Counted from the first letter of the stretch, positions 8,944 through 17,866 are shown. The stretch is 64,000 bases of DNA from Deinococcus radiotolerans (GCF_014647435.1 NZ_BMPE01000011.1:55307-119306); one strand, 5' to 3'. Notes: generated by a model from the sequence alone, not told the origin. Translations and numbers: made by a program.

Positions 8944-11658
8944 GTGACCTCCCTCACCCCCCCGGTCACCCTGGACCCGGAACTGACGGCCTCCTACCTG
9001 CAAGACGCCCGCAGCGTCGCCGCGGGACTGGAAGACGCCACCGTCGACCTGTGGGTACCCGCCGACCGCGCGCGTGCGCTGGACACCCTCTGGGTGCTCA
9101 GCCACCGCCTGCACGGCACCGCCGGCCTGTACGGCCACCCGCAGACCGCGGCGCTCGCTGCGCTGCTCGAACGCCTGATGGAAGGGCGCGTGCACCTGAA
9201 CACCGACGAGGCCGTGCCCATCCTCACGGAGATCCTCGAGCGCGCCCACACCTGCTTCAGCAGCGCCCTGAACCGCATCGAGGAAGGCCAGAGCGAGGGG
9301 GACGTGGGCCTGCTGTTCGCGGAGATCGGCGGTCCCGCGCAGGTCACGGAACTGCTGCGCACCCAGCCCTTCCAGTTGCAGGCCCGCCAGGCCCGCACCG
9401 AGGAGCAGGAGGAGCCGCCCTTCGCGGTCGTGAACGCCGCCATCTGGGAGGACTTCGGCCCAGAGGCGGCCGAGCTGGCCGCCACGCTGCGCAGCGGCCT
9501 GCACGCCGACACCCCCGACCTGACCGCCCTGTTCCGCGCGGCGCACACCCTGAAAGGCAGCAGCGCCATGGTGGGTCTGGCGGACATGGCCGAAGTCGGC
9601 CACGCCATGGAGGACCTGCTGGGCGCCGCCCGCGAGGACGCCGTCACCCTGGACCGCGCGCTGCCCCTGATCGACGACGGCCTGAACGTCGTGGAACTCG
9701 TGCTGGCGCACGCCGAGGGCCAGGTCCGCGAGTCCCCGCAGGCCCGTATCCAGGGGTACCGCGCCGCCGTGAGCGCCCTGCTCAGCGGCCAGGCCCCCGC
9801 CGCACTGCTGCCCGTCACAGAGACAGCCGCGCCCATCCCCGAAGCGCGCCTGAGCGTCCGCGTGGACAGCGGCCGCCTGGACGGCATGCTGGACGACGTG
9901 GCCGGACTGGTCGCCGCGCGCGCCCGCCTGAACGGCCTGCTGCTGCGTCAGCAGCAGGTGGCCGCCAGCCTCGACGCCGCGCACGAACGCGTGCAGCGCA
10001 CCGTGCGGGACTTCGAGGAACGCTACCTGAACCCCAACGTCACGCCCGGCGGGGCCAGCGCCGGCGTGCCCCTGGACCGCCTGCCCGGCCAGCCGGCCCG
10101 CGCCGCGGACCTGGGCCTGCAAGACCGCCTTGCGGACTTCGGCGCGCTGGAACTCGACACGTACGACGACCTGAACATCCTCGCGCGCGCCGTGACCGAG
10201 CTGAGCGCCGACCTCGTGGAGGTCCGCGCGCAGACCGCGCAGGCCATCACCGCGCTGGGTGACGAACTGACCGGCCTGGAAAAACTCACGCGCCAGCTGC
10301 GCGTGGAACTCAGCCGCGCCCGCCTCGTCCCGCTGGAACGCGTGACCGCCCCACTGCACCGCTGGGCGGGCCGCCGCACCGACCTGAAACTCACCGTGCA
10401 CGGCGAGGACAGCCTGATCGACGCGCAGTACGCCGCGCCGCTCGGGCAGGCGCTGCTGCACCTGCTGACCAACGCCGCCGTGCACGGCGCCCAGAGCCCC
10501 GAGGACCGCGCCGCGCAGGGCAAACCCGCCCTGCTGCAGGTGGGCGTGGACGCCCGCGTGGCCGACGGGCACCTGCACGTCACCGTGCGCGACGACGGCC
10601 GCGGCCTGAACTACGACGCGCTGCGCCAGCGCGCCCTGCAATCCGGGCACGTCAGCGCCGGCGAACTGAGCGGCATGACCGACGCGCAGACCGCGCAGCT
10701 GGTGTTCCTGCCTGGCCTGAGCACCGCCGCGCAGGTCACGCAGGAAGCCGGGCGTGGGGTCGGCATGGACGCCGTGCGCGACACCATCACCCGCCTGGGC
10801 GGCCGCGTCAGCATCAGCAGCGTGCCCGGCCAGGGCACCGCCACCACCCTGCACGTGCCGGTCGCGCAGCAGATCGCGGACGTGCTCGTCCTGCGCGCCG
10901 GCGCGCAGCGCGTCGCGGTCCTGGCCAGCCAGGTGCAGGGCATGACCACCCTGGACGGCGACGCGCCGGACGGCAGCGTGGACCTCAGCCTCCTGTGGGG
11001 CGAGGCGCCCGCCCAGACCCGCTACGTGGCCCGCCTGTCCGTCCCCGAGGAAGACGGCGGCACCCTGCACCTGATCGTGGACGAATTCCAGAGCCTGGAA
11101 GAAATCGTGCTGCGCCCCGCCGGGAACCTCCTGACGTCCCTGGAGTACCTGAGCGGCATGACCACCCTGAACGACGAGCACGGGCAGGCCTACCCGGTCG
11201 CCGTGCTCGACCCCGCCGGGCTGCGCCGCGCCCGCCCCGCCCAGCGCGACACCCGTGTCACGGGCGCCGCCCAGAGCGCCGGGCGCATCCTGCTGGTCGA
11301 CGACAGCCTCAGCGTGCGCCGCCACGTGGGCCGCAGCCTGGAACGCTTCGGGTACCAGGTCGCCACCGCCAGCGACGGCCAGGAAGCCCTGGAACGCCTG
11401 CTGGCCGGCGAGCAGGCCGACCTGCTCCTGAGCGACCTGGAAATGCCGCGCATGAACGGCTTCGAGCTGCTGCGCGCCGTGCGCTCCAGCCCCGCGCACA
11501 CGCAGCTGCCCGTGGTCATCATGACCACCCGCGCCGGCGAGAAGCACCAGCAGCTCGCCATGGAACTCGGCGCGAACGACTACCTCGCCAAACCCGCCGA
11601 GGAGCGCCTGCTGCACCGCCGACTCGAGGCGCTGCTCGCCGCCGGAGCCCCGGCATGA
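8944..11658 (+). CDS. Hybrid chemotaxis histidine kinase, CheA with C-terminal receiver (ChpA-like)
   Basis: 904 residues from GTG 8944, preceded by AAGGAG. Two HPt domains: HRLHGTAG with H54 and HTLKGSSAMVG with H201 as candidate phospho-histidines. Then a dimerisation region, an HATPase domain (N box LLTNAAVHG, G1 DDGRGL, G2 GRGVGMDAVRD), a CheW-like domain, and a receiver domain whose acceptor Asp is in LLLSDLEMPRMNG (about D831). The architecture matches ChpA/PixL kinases that control type IV pili. The stop overlaps the next gene by ATGA. Confidence 0.93.
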   Translation: MTSLTPPVTLDPELTASYLQDARSVAAGLEDATVDLWVPADRARALDTLWVLSHRLHGTAGLYGHPQTAALAALLERLMEGRVHLNTDEAVPILTEILERAHTCFSSALNRIEEGQSEGDVGLLFAEIGGPAQVTELLRTQPFQLQARQARTEEQEEPPFAVVNAAIWEDFGPEAAELAATLRSGLHADTPDLTALFRAAHTLKGSSAMVGLADMAEVGHAMEDLLGAAREDAVTLDRALPLIDDGLNVVELVLAHAEGQVRESPQARIQGYRAAVSALLSGQAPAALLPVTETAAPIPEARLSVRVDSGRLDGMLDDVAGLVAARARLNGLLLRQQQVAASLDAAHERVQRTVRDFEERYLNPNVTPGGASAGVPLDRLPGQPARAADLGLQDRLADFGALELDTYDDLNILARAVTELSADLVEVRAQTAQAITALGDELTGLEKLTRQLRVELSRARLVPLERVTAPLHRWAGRRTDLKLTVHGEDSLIDAQYAAPLGQALLHLLTNAAVHGAQSPEDRAAQGKPALLQVGVDARVADGHLHVTVRDDGRGLNYDALRQRALQSGHVSAGELSGMTDAQTAQLVFLPGLSTAAQVTQEAGRGVGMDAVRDTITRLGGRVSISSVPGQGTATTLHVPVAQQIADVLVLRAGAQRVAVLASQVQGMTTLDGDAPDGSVDLSLLWGEAPAQTRYVARLSVPEEDGGTLHLIVDEFQSLEEIVLRPAGNLLTSLEYLSGMTTLNDEHGQAYPVAVLDPAGLRRARPAQRDTRVTGAAQSAGRILLVDDSLSVRRHVGRSLERFGYQVATASDGQEALERLLAGEQADLLLSDLEMPRMNGFELLRAVRSSPAHTQLPVVIMTTRAGEKHQQLAMELGANDYLAKPAEERLLHRRLEALLAAGAPA

Positions 11659-12410
11659 CCGCGGGCGACGGGGCCGCCTGCCTGGTGGTGTCCCCCCACC
11701 TGTCACGCGCCCTGTCGCACGCCGCCCTGATCGAAGCGGCCGGCTGGAGCGCCTCGACCGCCGCCGGAGGCCTGCACGCCCTCACGCAGATTGAACGCGA
11801 GAAACCCCGCCTGGTCACCATCGACCCCAGCCTGGAGGACCTGAGCCCCGCCGACCTGCACGAAATCCTGCGGGACGACCCGGCCACCGCCGAGACCATC
11901 GTCCTGATTCCCGGCGCGCAGCGCCCCAGCCGCTACGGCGGCCCCTTCGACGTGACCGTCCCGGCCGGCCTGACCGCCCCGGACGGCCTGGCCCTGGCCC
12001 TCCAGGCCCTGGGCGGCGCGGGCGCCCCCCGCTGGCACGACCCGGAAAGCGCCGCCCTGAGCGGCGAGCTGGGCAGCCTGCCCCTGACCGATATCCTGCT
12101 GTGCGCGCAGGAGTTGCAACTTTCGGGCCTGCTGCTCATCTACCATGGCGTGCAGCCCGCGCATCTGGTGCTGCGGCGCGGTGAGATCATCGACGCCGAA
12201 TGCGGCGACCGGCCCGCCCCGCAGGCCATCACACACCTGCTCAGCAGCCGCGCCCCGGGCGACTTCCGGTTCCACCTCATGCCGCCCGACCCGCTGGGCG
12301 CCTACCCGCGCGGCGTGAACACGCCCACCTCGCGGCTGCTGATGGAAGCGGCCGTCCACGAGGATCACGCGCACGCCACCCCGAACCAATCCGCCCTGGA
12401 GGCCTCATGA
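11655..12410 (+). CDS. Degenerate receiver plus DUF4388 (PATAN) domain protein
   Basis: 251 residues. The N-terminal 110 residues look like a receiver fold (CLVVSPHLSRALSHAALIE ... VTIDPSLEDLSP) with the acidic pocket mostly lost. The C-terminal half contains the DUF4388-like core SGELGSLPLTDILLCAQEL ... GLLLIYHGVQPAHLVLRRG. DUF4388 proteins occur beside two-component and Mgl-type GTPase systems, where they are thought to bind response regulators (family knowledge). ATGA overlaps on both sides place it firmly in the chemosensory operon. Confidence 0.75.
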   Translation: MTAGDGAACLVVSPHLSRALSHAALIEAAGWSASTAAGGLHALTQIEREKPRLVTIDPSLEDLSPADLHEILRDDPATAETIVLIPGAQRPSRYGGPFDVTVPAGLTAPDGLALALQALGGAGAPRWHDPESAALSGELGSLPLTDILLCAQELQLSGLLLIYHGVQPAHLVLRRGEIIDAECGDRPAPQAITHLLSSRAPGDFRFHLMPPDPLGAYPRGVNTPTSRLLMEAAVHEDHAHATPNQSALEAS

Positions 12411-13246
12411 ACCCAGCTGACATCAACCCACCCATCACCGTTCTGGTCGTGGACGACTCCGTGAGCGTCCGCAAGGCCCTGGAACGCATCCTGGCCCCCC
12501 AGGGCTACCTGATCCGCATGGCCGACAGCGCCGAGAGCGCCCTGGACACCCTTGACCCGCTGCCCGACCTCGTGCTGGCCGACATTCTCATGCCCGGCAT
12601 GAGCGGCCTGGAACTGGCGCGCATCCTGATGGACCGGCAGCTGAACGTGCCCGTCATGCTCATGAGCGGCATCGTGGACGAGGTCACCCAGCGCGACGCG
12701 CAGGCGGCCGGCGCGCGCGGCGTGCTGCGCAAACCCTTCACGCCCGCCGAACTGCTGCCCGCCATTGAACCGCAGGTGCACGCGGCGCTCGACGCCCGCG
12801 CCCAGCGCGACGGCACGGCGGCTCCCGCCAGCACGCCCGCCCCGGTCGCTGCTGAACCCACGCCGCCCGCCGCCCCCGCCCCGGACGCCCAGACCCTGGG
12901 CACCCCGGCCCCGCAGAGCGCCGCTCCGCACAGTGGCCCCCTGGCGGGCCTGCAGGCCGTTCAGGGTGTGGAGGGCGCCGTGCTGTACAGCGCCGACGGC
13001 GACCTCATGGATCACTTCGGTCCTGAACTGCCCGAGAGCTTCGCGATGTACGCCCGCTTCATGGTGACGGCCGCCGCCACCGCCAGCCACCACCTGAACC
13101 GCGGTGACCTGAGCGGCATTCTGCTCAGCTACGCCGGGCAGACCCTGCTGCTCAGCCCCCACCGTGACGGGCAGCTCGTGACGCAACTGCGCAGCGGGGA
13201 CGCCGCTGGGGCCGTGCAGCGCTGGCAGACCGCCCAGCTGAACTGA
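12407..13246 (+). CDS. Response regulator with C-terminal roadblock/LC7-like domain
   Basis: 279 residues. Receiver domain at 10-135 with D16-D17, acceptor D59 (VLADILMPGMSG) and a conserved Lys in VLRKPF. A Pro/Ala-rich linker (about 140-175) leads to a C-terminal module starting LAGLQAVQGVEGAVLYSADG and containing ILLSYAGQTLLLSPH, which resembles roadblock/LC7 (MglB-type) domains. A phosphorylation-controlled roadblock protein is a plausible output to a Ras-like GTPase that polarises pili (inference; no MglA gene is in the window). Last gene of the operon, followed by a strong terminator. Confidence 0.78.
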   Translation: MNPADINPPITVLVVDDSVSVRKALERILAPQGYLIRMADSAESALDTLDPLPDLVLADILMPGMSGLELARILMDRQLNVPVMLMSGIVDEVTQRDAQAAGARGVLRKPFTPAELLPAIEPQVHAALDARAQRDGTAAPASTPAPVAAEPTPPAAPAPDAQTLGTPAPQSAAPHSGPLAGLQAVQGVEGAVLYSADGDLMDHFGPELPESFAMYARFMVTAAATASHHLNRGDLSGILLSYAGQTLLLSPHRDGQLVTQLRSGDAAGAVQRWQTAQLN

Positions 13247-13254
13247 CGGCCACG

Positions 13255-13297
13255 GGACAGGGAGGCGCGCGGGGAGTCACCCGCCGCCTCCCTGTCC
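13255..13297 (+). terminator. Terminator of the chemosensory operon
   Basis: Perfect 13-bp stem (GGACAGGGAGGCG 13255-13267 with its complement 13285-13297) and a 17-base loop, starting nine bases after the last stop codon. No T tract. Confidence 0.8.
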
Positions 13298-13471
13298 TGT
13301 GTGCAATGCGCGGGGGGCTGCCGCCACCGCACGGACCCCGGATGAGCAGCATCTGAGGCGCGCGTGGCGCCGCCCGCTGCGCCTCCGCCGGAACCGGGCG
13401 CCCCATGAATGGAGGGCGCATGAAGGAACTCCTATGCGCAGGCTCCGGAACACGCGGCCTACACTGCCCGC

Positions 13472-13687
13472 ATGGACACCCGCCAGAGGACCGGCCAACT
13501 CAGGCGCCGCAACGCCCTGTGGCAGCAGCTGCGGACCCAGGCGCCCGGCACCCCCCACTTCGAGGCGACGCTGAATGACCTGAGCACCCTGACCGGCTGG
13601 GAGCGGCCCCGCATCCTGGCCGGCCTGGGCCACGCCAGCGCCGACGCGCAGGCCGTTCCCGGCGCGCAGGAGGACCATGAGCGCTGA
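13472..13687 (+). CDS. Small basic hypothetical protein
   Basis: 71 residues rich in Arg and Gln at the N-terminus (MDTRQRTGQLRRRNALWQQL), predicted helical, no membrane segment. ATG 13472 follows TACACT by six bases, a good leaderless start. It overlaps the DUF421 gene by 11 bases, so the two are probably co-expressed. Function not recognised. Confidence 0.6.
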   Translation: MDTRQRTGQLRRRNALWQQLRTQAPGTPHFEATLNDLSTLTGWERPRILAGLGHASADAQAVPGAQEDHER

Positions 13688-14447
13688 GGTCGTCCCCTTC
13701 GACTGGGCGCGCATGTTCCTGGGCGACACGCCGCCCCTGTTCCTGCTGGAGATCGCGTTCCGGACCGCCGTGATCTTCGGGTGGCTGCTGCTGCTGCTGC
13801 GCTTCACCGGCAAGCGCGGCCTGGCGCAGCTGAGCCCGCTGGAGTTCGCCATTGTGATCGCGCTCGGGTCCGCCGCGGGCGACCCCATGTTCTACCCGGA
13901 GGTGCCGCTGCTGCACGCCATGCTGGTCCTGGCGCTCGTGGTGGGCCTGCAGTGGCTGATGGCGCGCCTCGTGATCCGCAGTGAGCACGTGGAGTCCTTC
14001 ATGGAGGGCGTCCCGGTGGAACTCGTGCGGGACGGCGTGATGAGCCCCGGCGCGCTGGGCCGCGCCAACCTGAGCCGAGAGGACCTGTTCGAACGCCTGC
14101 GCGCCCAGGGCGTCCGGCAGCTGGGCGAGGTGCAGCGCGCGTACTTCGAGCAGGACGGTAACCTCACCGTCTTCACGCACGCCAGCAGCGCCCCGCCCGG
14201 CCTGCCCGTCGTGCCCCCCTGGGACCTGGAGCCGCCCCCGACCGTGCCGGCCGGCACGGTCACGGCGGGTCCCCTCGCGTGCCTGGAGTGCGGCGCCACC
14301 CACGAGTGCCGCCCGCAGCCTTCCCCGGCGCACCTGTGCGCCTGCGGCAGTGAGCGATTCACGGTCGCCACCACCGATCCCCTAGCCGCGCCGGGCGACG
14401 CCACCCATGACGGCGGGGGCCGCGGCGCTCAGGACGCCCACAACTGA
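13677..14447 (+). CDS. DUF421 (YetF-like) membrane protein with C-terminal zinc ribbon
   Basis: 256 residues. Three transmembrane helices (about 22-42, 56-68 and 78-96) include the DUF421 hallmark LLRFTGKRGLAQLSPLEF. A soluble YetF-like domain follows (FMEGVPVELVRDGVM ... LSREDLFERLRAQGV). The C-terminal 60 residues add C202-x2-C205 and C221-x-C223 (CLEC, CAC), a probable zinc ribbon not typical of YetF proteins. DUF421 proteins are of unclear role, linked to spore or envelope functions in Bacillus. ATG 13677 overlaps the preceding small gene. Confidence 0.82.
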   Translation: MSAEVVPFDWARMFLGDTPPLFLLEIAFRTAVIFGWLLLLLRFTGKRGLAQLSPLEFAIVIALGSAAGDPMFYPEVPLLHAMLVLALVVGLQWLMARLVIRSEHVESFMEGVPVELVRDGVMSPGALGRANLSREDLFERLRAQGVRQLGEVQRAYFEQDGNLTVFTHASSAPPGLPVVPPWDLEPPPTVPAGTVTAGPLACLECGATHECRPQPSPAHLCACGSERFTVATTDPLAAPGDATHDGGGRGAQDAHN

Positions 14448-14482
14448 GCAGGCCCCTCACCCTAGGGCGGGAACTGCTCCAA

Positions 14483-14498
14483 CGTACACCGCTGTACG
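14483..14498. terminator. Small hairpin between converging genes
   Basis: CGTACA (14483-14488), loop ccgc, TGTACG (14493-14498). It lies between the DUF421 gene and the convergent ferredoxin gene and could serve both; the stem is only 6 bp. Confidence 0.35.
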
Positions 14499-14506
14499 CG
14501 TGGGAA

Positions 14507-14896
14507 TCAGCCCTCGGTGGAGGCGCCGGGACGGGTCGTCCACACGGGCTCGGGTTCGATGGCCTCGGCGGGCGCCTTGCCGGGCTCCAGACCGCTGCTG
14601 CTCGCCGTCTGGAGCGGCGTAACCGCCATGCCCGGCGCGCACTCGATCTGGCACGACAGCCGCGCCTGACCCAGCAGGCCCTTTTCCTGCAACTTGTCGA
14701 ACTCGGCGGCCGTCATGGCGTCCGGCTCGCCCTCCTGGAAACTCACGCGGCAGGTGGTGCACCGCGCCACGCCCCCGCAGCGGTGCAGGACGTCCACGCC
14801 GCCGCGCTCCAGCGCCAGCACCAGCCGCTCCCCGGCCCGCGCCTGAATCTCACCGAAGCCCTGCACCTGCACCGTCACCGCTTCACCTTGGGTCAT
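14507..14896 (-). CDS. [2Fe-2S] plant-type ferredoxin
   Basis: 129 residues from ATG 14896. The cluster ligands are C40-x5-C46-x2-C49 (HRCGGVARCTTC) and C82 (LSCQIE), the pattern of plant-type and adrenodoxin-like ferredoxins. A roughly 40-residue Pro/Glu-rich C-terminal tail has no obvious role. The start is chosen because CATGCT lies seven bases upstream; an in-frame ATG four codons earlier (14908) falls within that element. The redox partner is unknown; the neighbour is adenine deaminase. Confidence 0.88.
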   Translation of the reverse strand: MTQGEAVTVQVQGFGEIQARAGERLVLALERGGVDVLHRCGGVARCTTCRVSFQEGEPDAMTAAEFDKLQEKGLLGQARLSCQIECAPGMAVTPLQTASSSGLEPGKAPAEAIEPEPVWTTRPGASTEG

Positions 14897-14924
14897 GCGC
14901 CCCAGCATGCCACGCCGGGGACGC

Positions 14925-16580
14925 TCAGCGGGGCAGCAGCCGCCAGCCCGGCACGTCCAGCAGGCCGCGCGGCGTGAGCTTCAGCGCGGGAATGACCGTC
15001 AGGCCCAGGAACGCCAGGGTCGTCACCGGGTACGGCAGGACGCAGCCGTGCGCGCGGCACGCCGCCGTCACCTGGCCCAGCGCCGCTGCGGCCTGCGCGG
15101 GGGGCAGGTCGGTCATCAGGCCCGCGAACGGCAGGGGCAGCTGCGCGCGGACCTCGCCGCCCGCGACCAGCACGAGCCCGCCCCCCAGCCGCTCCAAGGC
15201 CCGCCCCGCCGCGCGGACGTCCTCGTCCGTGCCGCCCAGAAAGGCCGCGTGGTGCGCGTCGTGCAGCACGCTGATGCCCAGCGTCGCGCCGCGCAGGCCC
15301 GTGCCGGACGTCCAGCACGCCGACCACTGCCCCTGCCCGTAGCGGTCGGCCACGACCAGCCGCGCGTCCCCGCTGCCGGGCTCGCCGGCCCCCGTCGTGA
15401 TCTGATCCGGGTGGACCTGCATGACGGGCCAGTGCGCGGGCACCTCAAAGGTCGCGTCCGCCCAGCCCGCGCCTAGGTTGACGCCCCCACCCGGCAGGGG
15501 CGGCGTGTGCGTGCCCGCGCGGGCCTCGGCGCCACCCACGAAGGTCTCCAGCACCTCGAACCCCTGTAGGTCGCGCAGCAGCACGAAGTCCGCATGGTAC
15601 CCGGGGGCGATCAGACCCACGTCGTGCAGCCCCCAGTACTCCGCCGGATTGCAGGTCACCAGCGCCACTGCGTCCGCCGGATGCAGGCCGCCCGCCACGC
15701 ACATCCGCAGAAGGCGGTCCAGGTGGCCCAGATCCAGCAGCTCGTCCACGCTCACGTCGTCACTGACGAGCATCGCGCGGCGCGGCCGGTCACGCAGTAC
15801 GGGCAGCAGCGCCTCCAGGTTGCGGGCCGCGGAGCCCTCGCGCACCATCAACCACAGGCCCGCCCGCAGGCGCTCGCGGGCCTCCTCGGGCGTCGTCGCC
15901 TCATGATCCGAGTGCAGGCCAGCCGCCGCGTACCCCATCAGGTCCCGGCCCTGCACGCCCGACGCGTGCCCGTCCAGCCGCAACCCCGACGCGCGCCCCG
16001 CCTCCAGCACCGCCCACACGCCCTCGTCGCCGCCCAGCACGCCGGGGTAGTTCATCATCTCCGCCAGGCCCAGCACGCCCGGCACGCGCAGCATCCGCGC
16101 GGTCTGCGCGGCGTCCACGCACGCCCCGCCCCGCTCGAACTCGCTGGCCGGCACGCACGACGGCGCGGACGCCCACACGCGCAGCCCCGAGCTGCGGCCC
16201 GCAGCCAGCATCCACTTCAGGCCCCCGGCGCCCAGCACGTTCACCAGCTCGTGCGGCTCCGCGACCACGCCCGTCGTGCCGCGCGGCAGCACCGCGCCCG
16301 CGAAACCCGCCGGGGTCAGCAGGCTCGACTCGATGTGCACGTGCGCGTCCATGAACCCCGGCGCCATGACTGCTCCGCGCGCCTCGATCACCCGGGCTGC
16401 CCGGAAGCCGCTGCCCAGCGCGGCCACGCGGCCGTCCGCGACCAGCACGTCCGCCTCGAACACCTCGCGCGTGGCGGGCTGCACCACCCGCGCGCCCCGC
16501 ACGAGCAGGTCACCGCTCTCCTCACCGCGCGCCACGCGCACCAGACGCCGCCGATCCCATCCTTCCCCGGTTCCAACCAT
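14925..16580 (-). CDS. ade: Adenine deaminase
   Basis: Converts adenine to hypoxanthine and ammonia in purine salvage. 551 residues, near the usual 570-590. Amidohydrolase signature VMAPGFMDAHVHIESSLLTP with the HVH metal ligands, RGTTGVVAEPHE, the catalytic region GYAAAGLHSDHEATTPEE, MLVSDDV, and the C-terminal HDAHHAAFLGG block specific to Ade. ATG 16580 follows TACACT by five bases; the longer upstream reading has no conserved sequence. Confidence 0.94.
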   Translation of the reverse strand: MVGTGEGWDRRRLVRVARGEESGDLLVRGARVVQPATREVFEADVLVADGRVAALGSGFRAARVIEARGAVMAPGFMDAHVHIESSLLTPAGFAGAVLPRGTTGVVAEPHELVNVLGAGGLKWMLAAGRSSGLRVWASAPSCVPASEFERGGACVDAAQTARMLRVPGVLGLAEMMNYPGVLGGDEGVWAVLEAGRASGLRLDGHASGVQGRDLMGYAAAGLHSDHEATTPEEARERLRAGLWLMVREGSAARNLEALLPVLRDRPRRAMLVSDDVSVDELLDLGHLDRLLRMCVAGGLHPADAVALVTCNPAEYWGLHDVGLIAPGYHADFVLLRDLQGFEVLETFVGGAEARAGTHTPPLPGGGVNLGAGWADATFEVPAHWPVMQVHPDQITTGAGEPGSGDARLVVADRYGQGQWSACWTSGTGLRGATLGISVLHDAHHAAFLGGTDEDVRAAGRALERLGGGLVLVAGGEVRAQLPLPFAGLMTDLPPAQAAAALGQVTAACRAHGCVLPYPVTTLAFLGLTVIPALKLTPRGLLDVPGWRLLPR

Positions 16581-16623
16581 GACGCAGTGTAGAGAAGCCG
16601 CGCGGGGCCGCCTAGCCCAGCGG

Positions 16624-17430
16624 CTACGGCGCGCTCTTGAACCCGTGCAGCAGCGACCCGCGTTCCTCCAGCGCCCGCTCGAACAGCGCCTGCTGGAACG
16701 CCCGGGCGTCATTCACCCCGGACGCCGCCTGCACGCGCGCCTTGTCCGGCTTGGCAATAGGCGACAGCGTCCCGAACCGCCGCGCGCGGAACATGCCCGG
16801 ATGCTCCTCGAACACCACCGTCACGCCGTCCGGCAGGTTCCGCACGTGCGCCGCGAACGCCTGCTCCTGCACCAGTTCCGCGTGCGCCGTGCTGCCGCCC
16901 AGCTCGGTCAGCAGCCGGTCAATCAACGTGAACACGCCCGCCGCGTACGCGTCCACCTCCGCGCGCGTCGGCAGCGCGCCGCGGTGAATCACCCGGTTGC
17001 GGAACTCGGTCCCAAGGCCCTTCGGCGTCAGGAAATCCGGTTCGCGACCCTCGCGCAGCAGATACGCCAGCGCGAACATGCCCAGCTGCCGCTCGGACTG
17101 GCTGGACACGTGCCGCCAGGTGCCCTCCAGCGCGGTCAGCGCCTCCTCAAAAGACCCCTCACGCCCCGCGGCGTGCTCCAGCGCGAACGCCCGCACGTAG
17201 AACTCAAAGAAACGCTCCAGCGCCGCAGCGAAACTCGCCACCGCCTCGCGCGCGTACCCGTCCATCAGGGCGCGGGTGCCCAGATCGAACAGCACCTCGA
17301 ATTTCTGCTTGCGCACCAGCACGCAGTACCGCGCGCCGCAGCGGGCGCAGCGCAGGTCATGCACGCTGCTGTCCGCGAACTCCGCGCGGTTCACGTGCGC
17401 GCACTGCGGACAGGTCGTCGGGAAGTCCAT
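16624..17430 (-). CDS. Zinc-ribbon protein with HEPN-like RNxxxH motif, unknown function
   Basis: 268 residues. The N-terminus is a zinc ribbon (C7-x2-C10 ... C28-x2-C31; TCPQC, RCARC). It continues into an all-helical region (EVLFDLGTRALMDGYAREA) containing FRNRVIHRG, with R144-N145-x3-H149. RNxxxH within a helical bundle is the catalytic motif of HEPN ribonucleases such as many toxins. The protein stands alone with no antitoxin-like neighbour, so a toxin role is not assumed. ATG 17430 follows TATGCT by six bases. Its TAG stop lies within a short inverted repeat (AGCCGC 16596-16601, GCGGCT 16620-16625). Confidence 0.7.
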   Translation of the reverse strand: MDFPTTCPQCAHVNRAEFADSSVHDLRCARCGARYCVLVRKQKFEVLFDLGTRALMDGYAREAVASFAAALERFFEFYVRAFALEHAAGREGSFEEALTALEGTWRHVSSQSERQLGMFALAYLLREGREPDFLTPKGLGTEFRNRVIHRGALPTRAEVDAYAAGVFTLIDRLLTELGGSTAHAELVQEQAFAAHVRNLPDGVTVVFEEHPGMFRARRFGTLSPIAKPDKARVQAASGVNDARAFQQALFERALEERGSLLHGFKSAP

Positions 17431-17527
17431 ACCCCGAGCATAGAGCGCCGCCAGGCCGGGCGCCGGTCGGCCAGCCCGGCGCAGCGTCACGCCACTGGGC
17501 AGCGTCACACCTCAGGTGGACGCCGGA

Positions 17528-17866
17528 TCAGCGGTAGATCGTGACGGCCAGCAACAGCTTCACCAGCACCAGCGCCCAGACGGTCCACAGCCAGGGCCGC
17601 TCCTCGTCCGGCAGTCCGCCCCCGCCTGCCGCCCGCACCGCCCGCTGTCGCGCCTGCCAGATCAGCGCCCCGGCGACGGTGCACAGCAGCGCGTCCAGCA
17701 GATCCACCCGCCACCCCTCCTGCCCGCCGCGCAGGTCCGTGCCGGGCACAGGACCGAAGCGCGTGACCTGCCCCACCCACAGGCTCAGAACGAACCCGGA
17801 CAGGATCAGCAGCGCGGGCCACAGCAGGGCCTGACGAAACGGTGTGAGGCGGGCTGGGAAGCTCAC
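17528..17866 (-). CDS. Small integral membrane protein, unknown
   Basis: 112 residues with hydrophobic helices near residues 14-35, 58-72 and 92-110; the N-terminus MSFPARLTPFRQALLWPA is short and positively charged. No family recognised. The GTG start at 17866 lies six bases after TAGGCT, the leaderless geometry. Upstream on the minus strand is the pseudopilin operon, separated by about 137 bases. Confidence 0.6.
   Translation of the reverse strand: MSFPARLTPFRQALLWPALLILSGFVLSLWVGQVTRFGPVPGTDLRGGQEGWRVDLLDALLCTVAGALIWQARQRAVRAAGGGGLPDEERPWLWTVWALVLVKLLLAVTIYR

Noticed and set aside
6540..8969. 809-residue minus-strand ORF opposite the MCP gene
   Set aside because: It is a shadow of a GC-rich coding frame: low-complexity Gly/Ala/Arg/His sequence with no motif, while the plus strand encodes an intact MCP.
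8908..11706. 932-residue minus-strand ORF opposite CheA
   Set aside because: Same shadow effect; no recognisable domain, and the plus strand has all CheA motifs.
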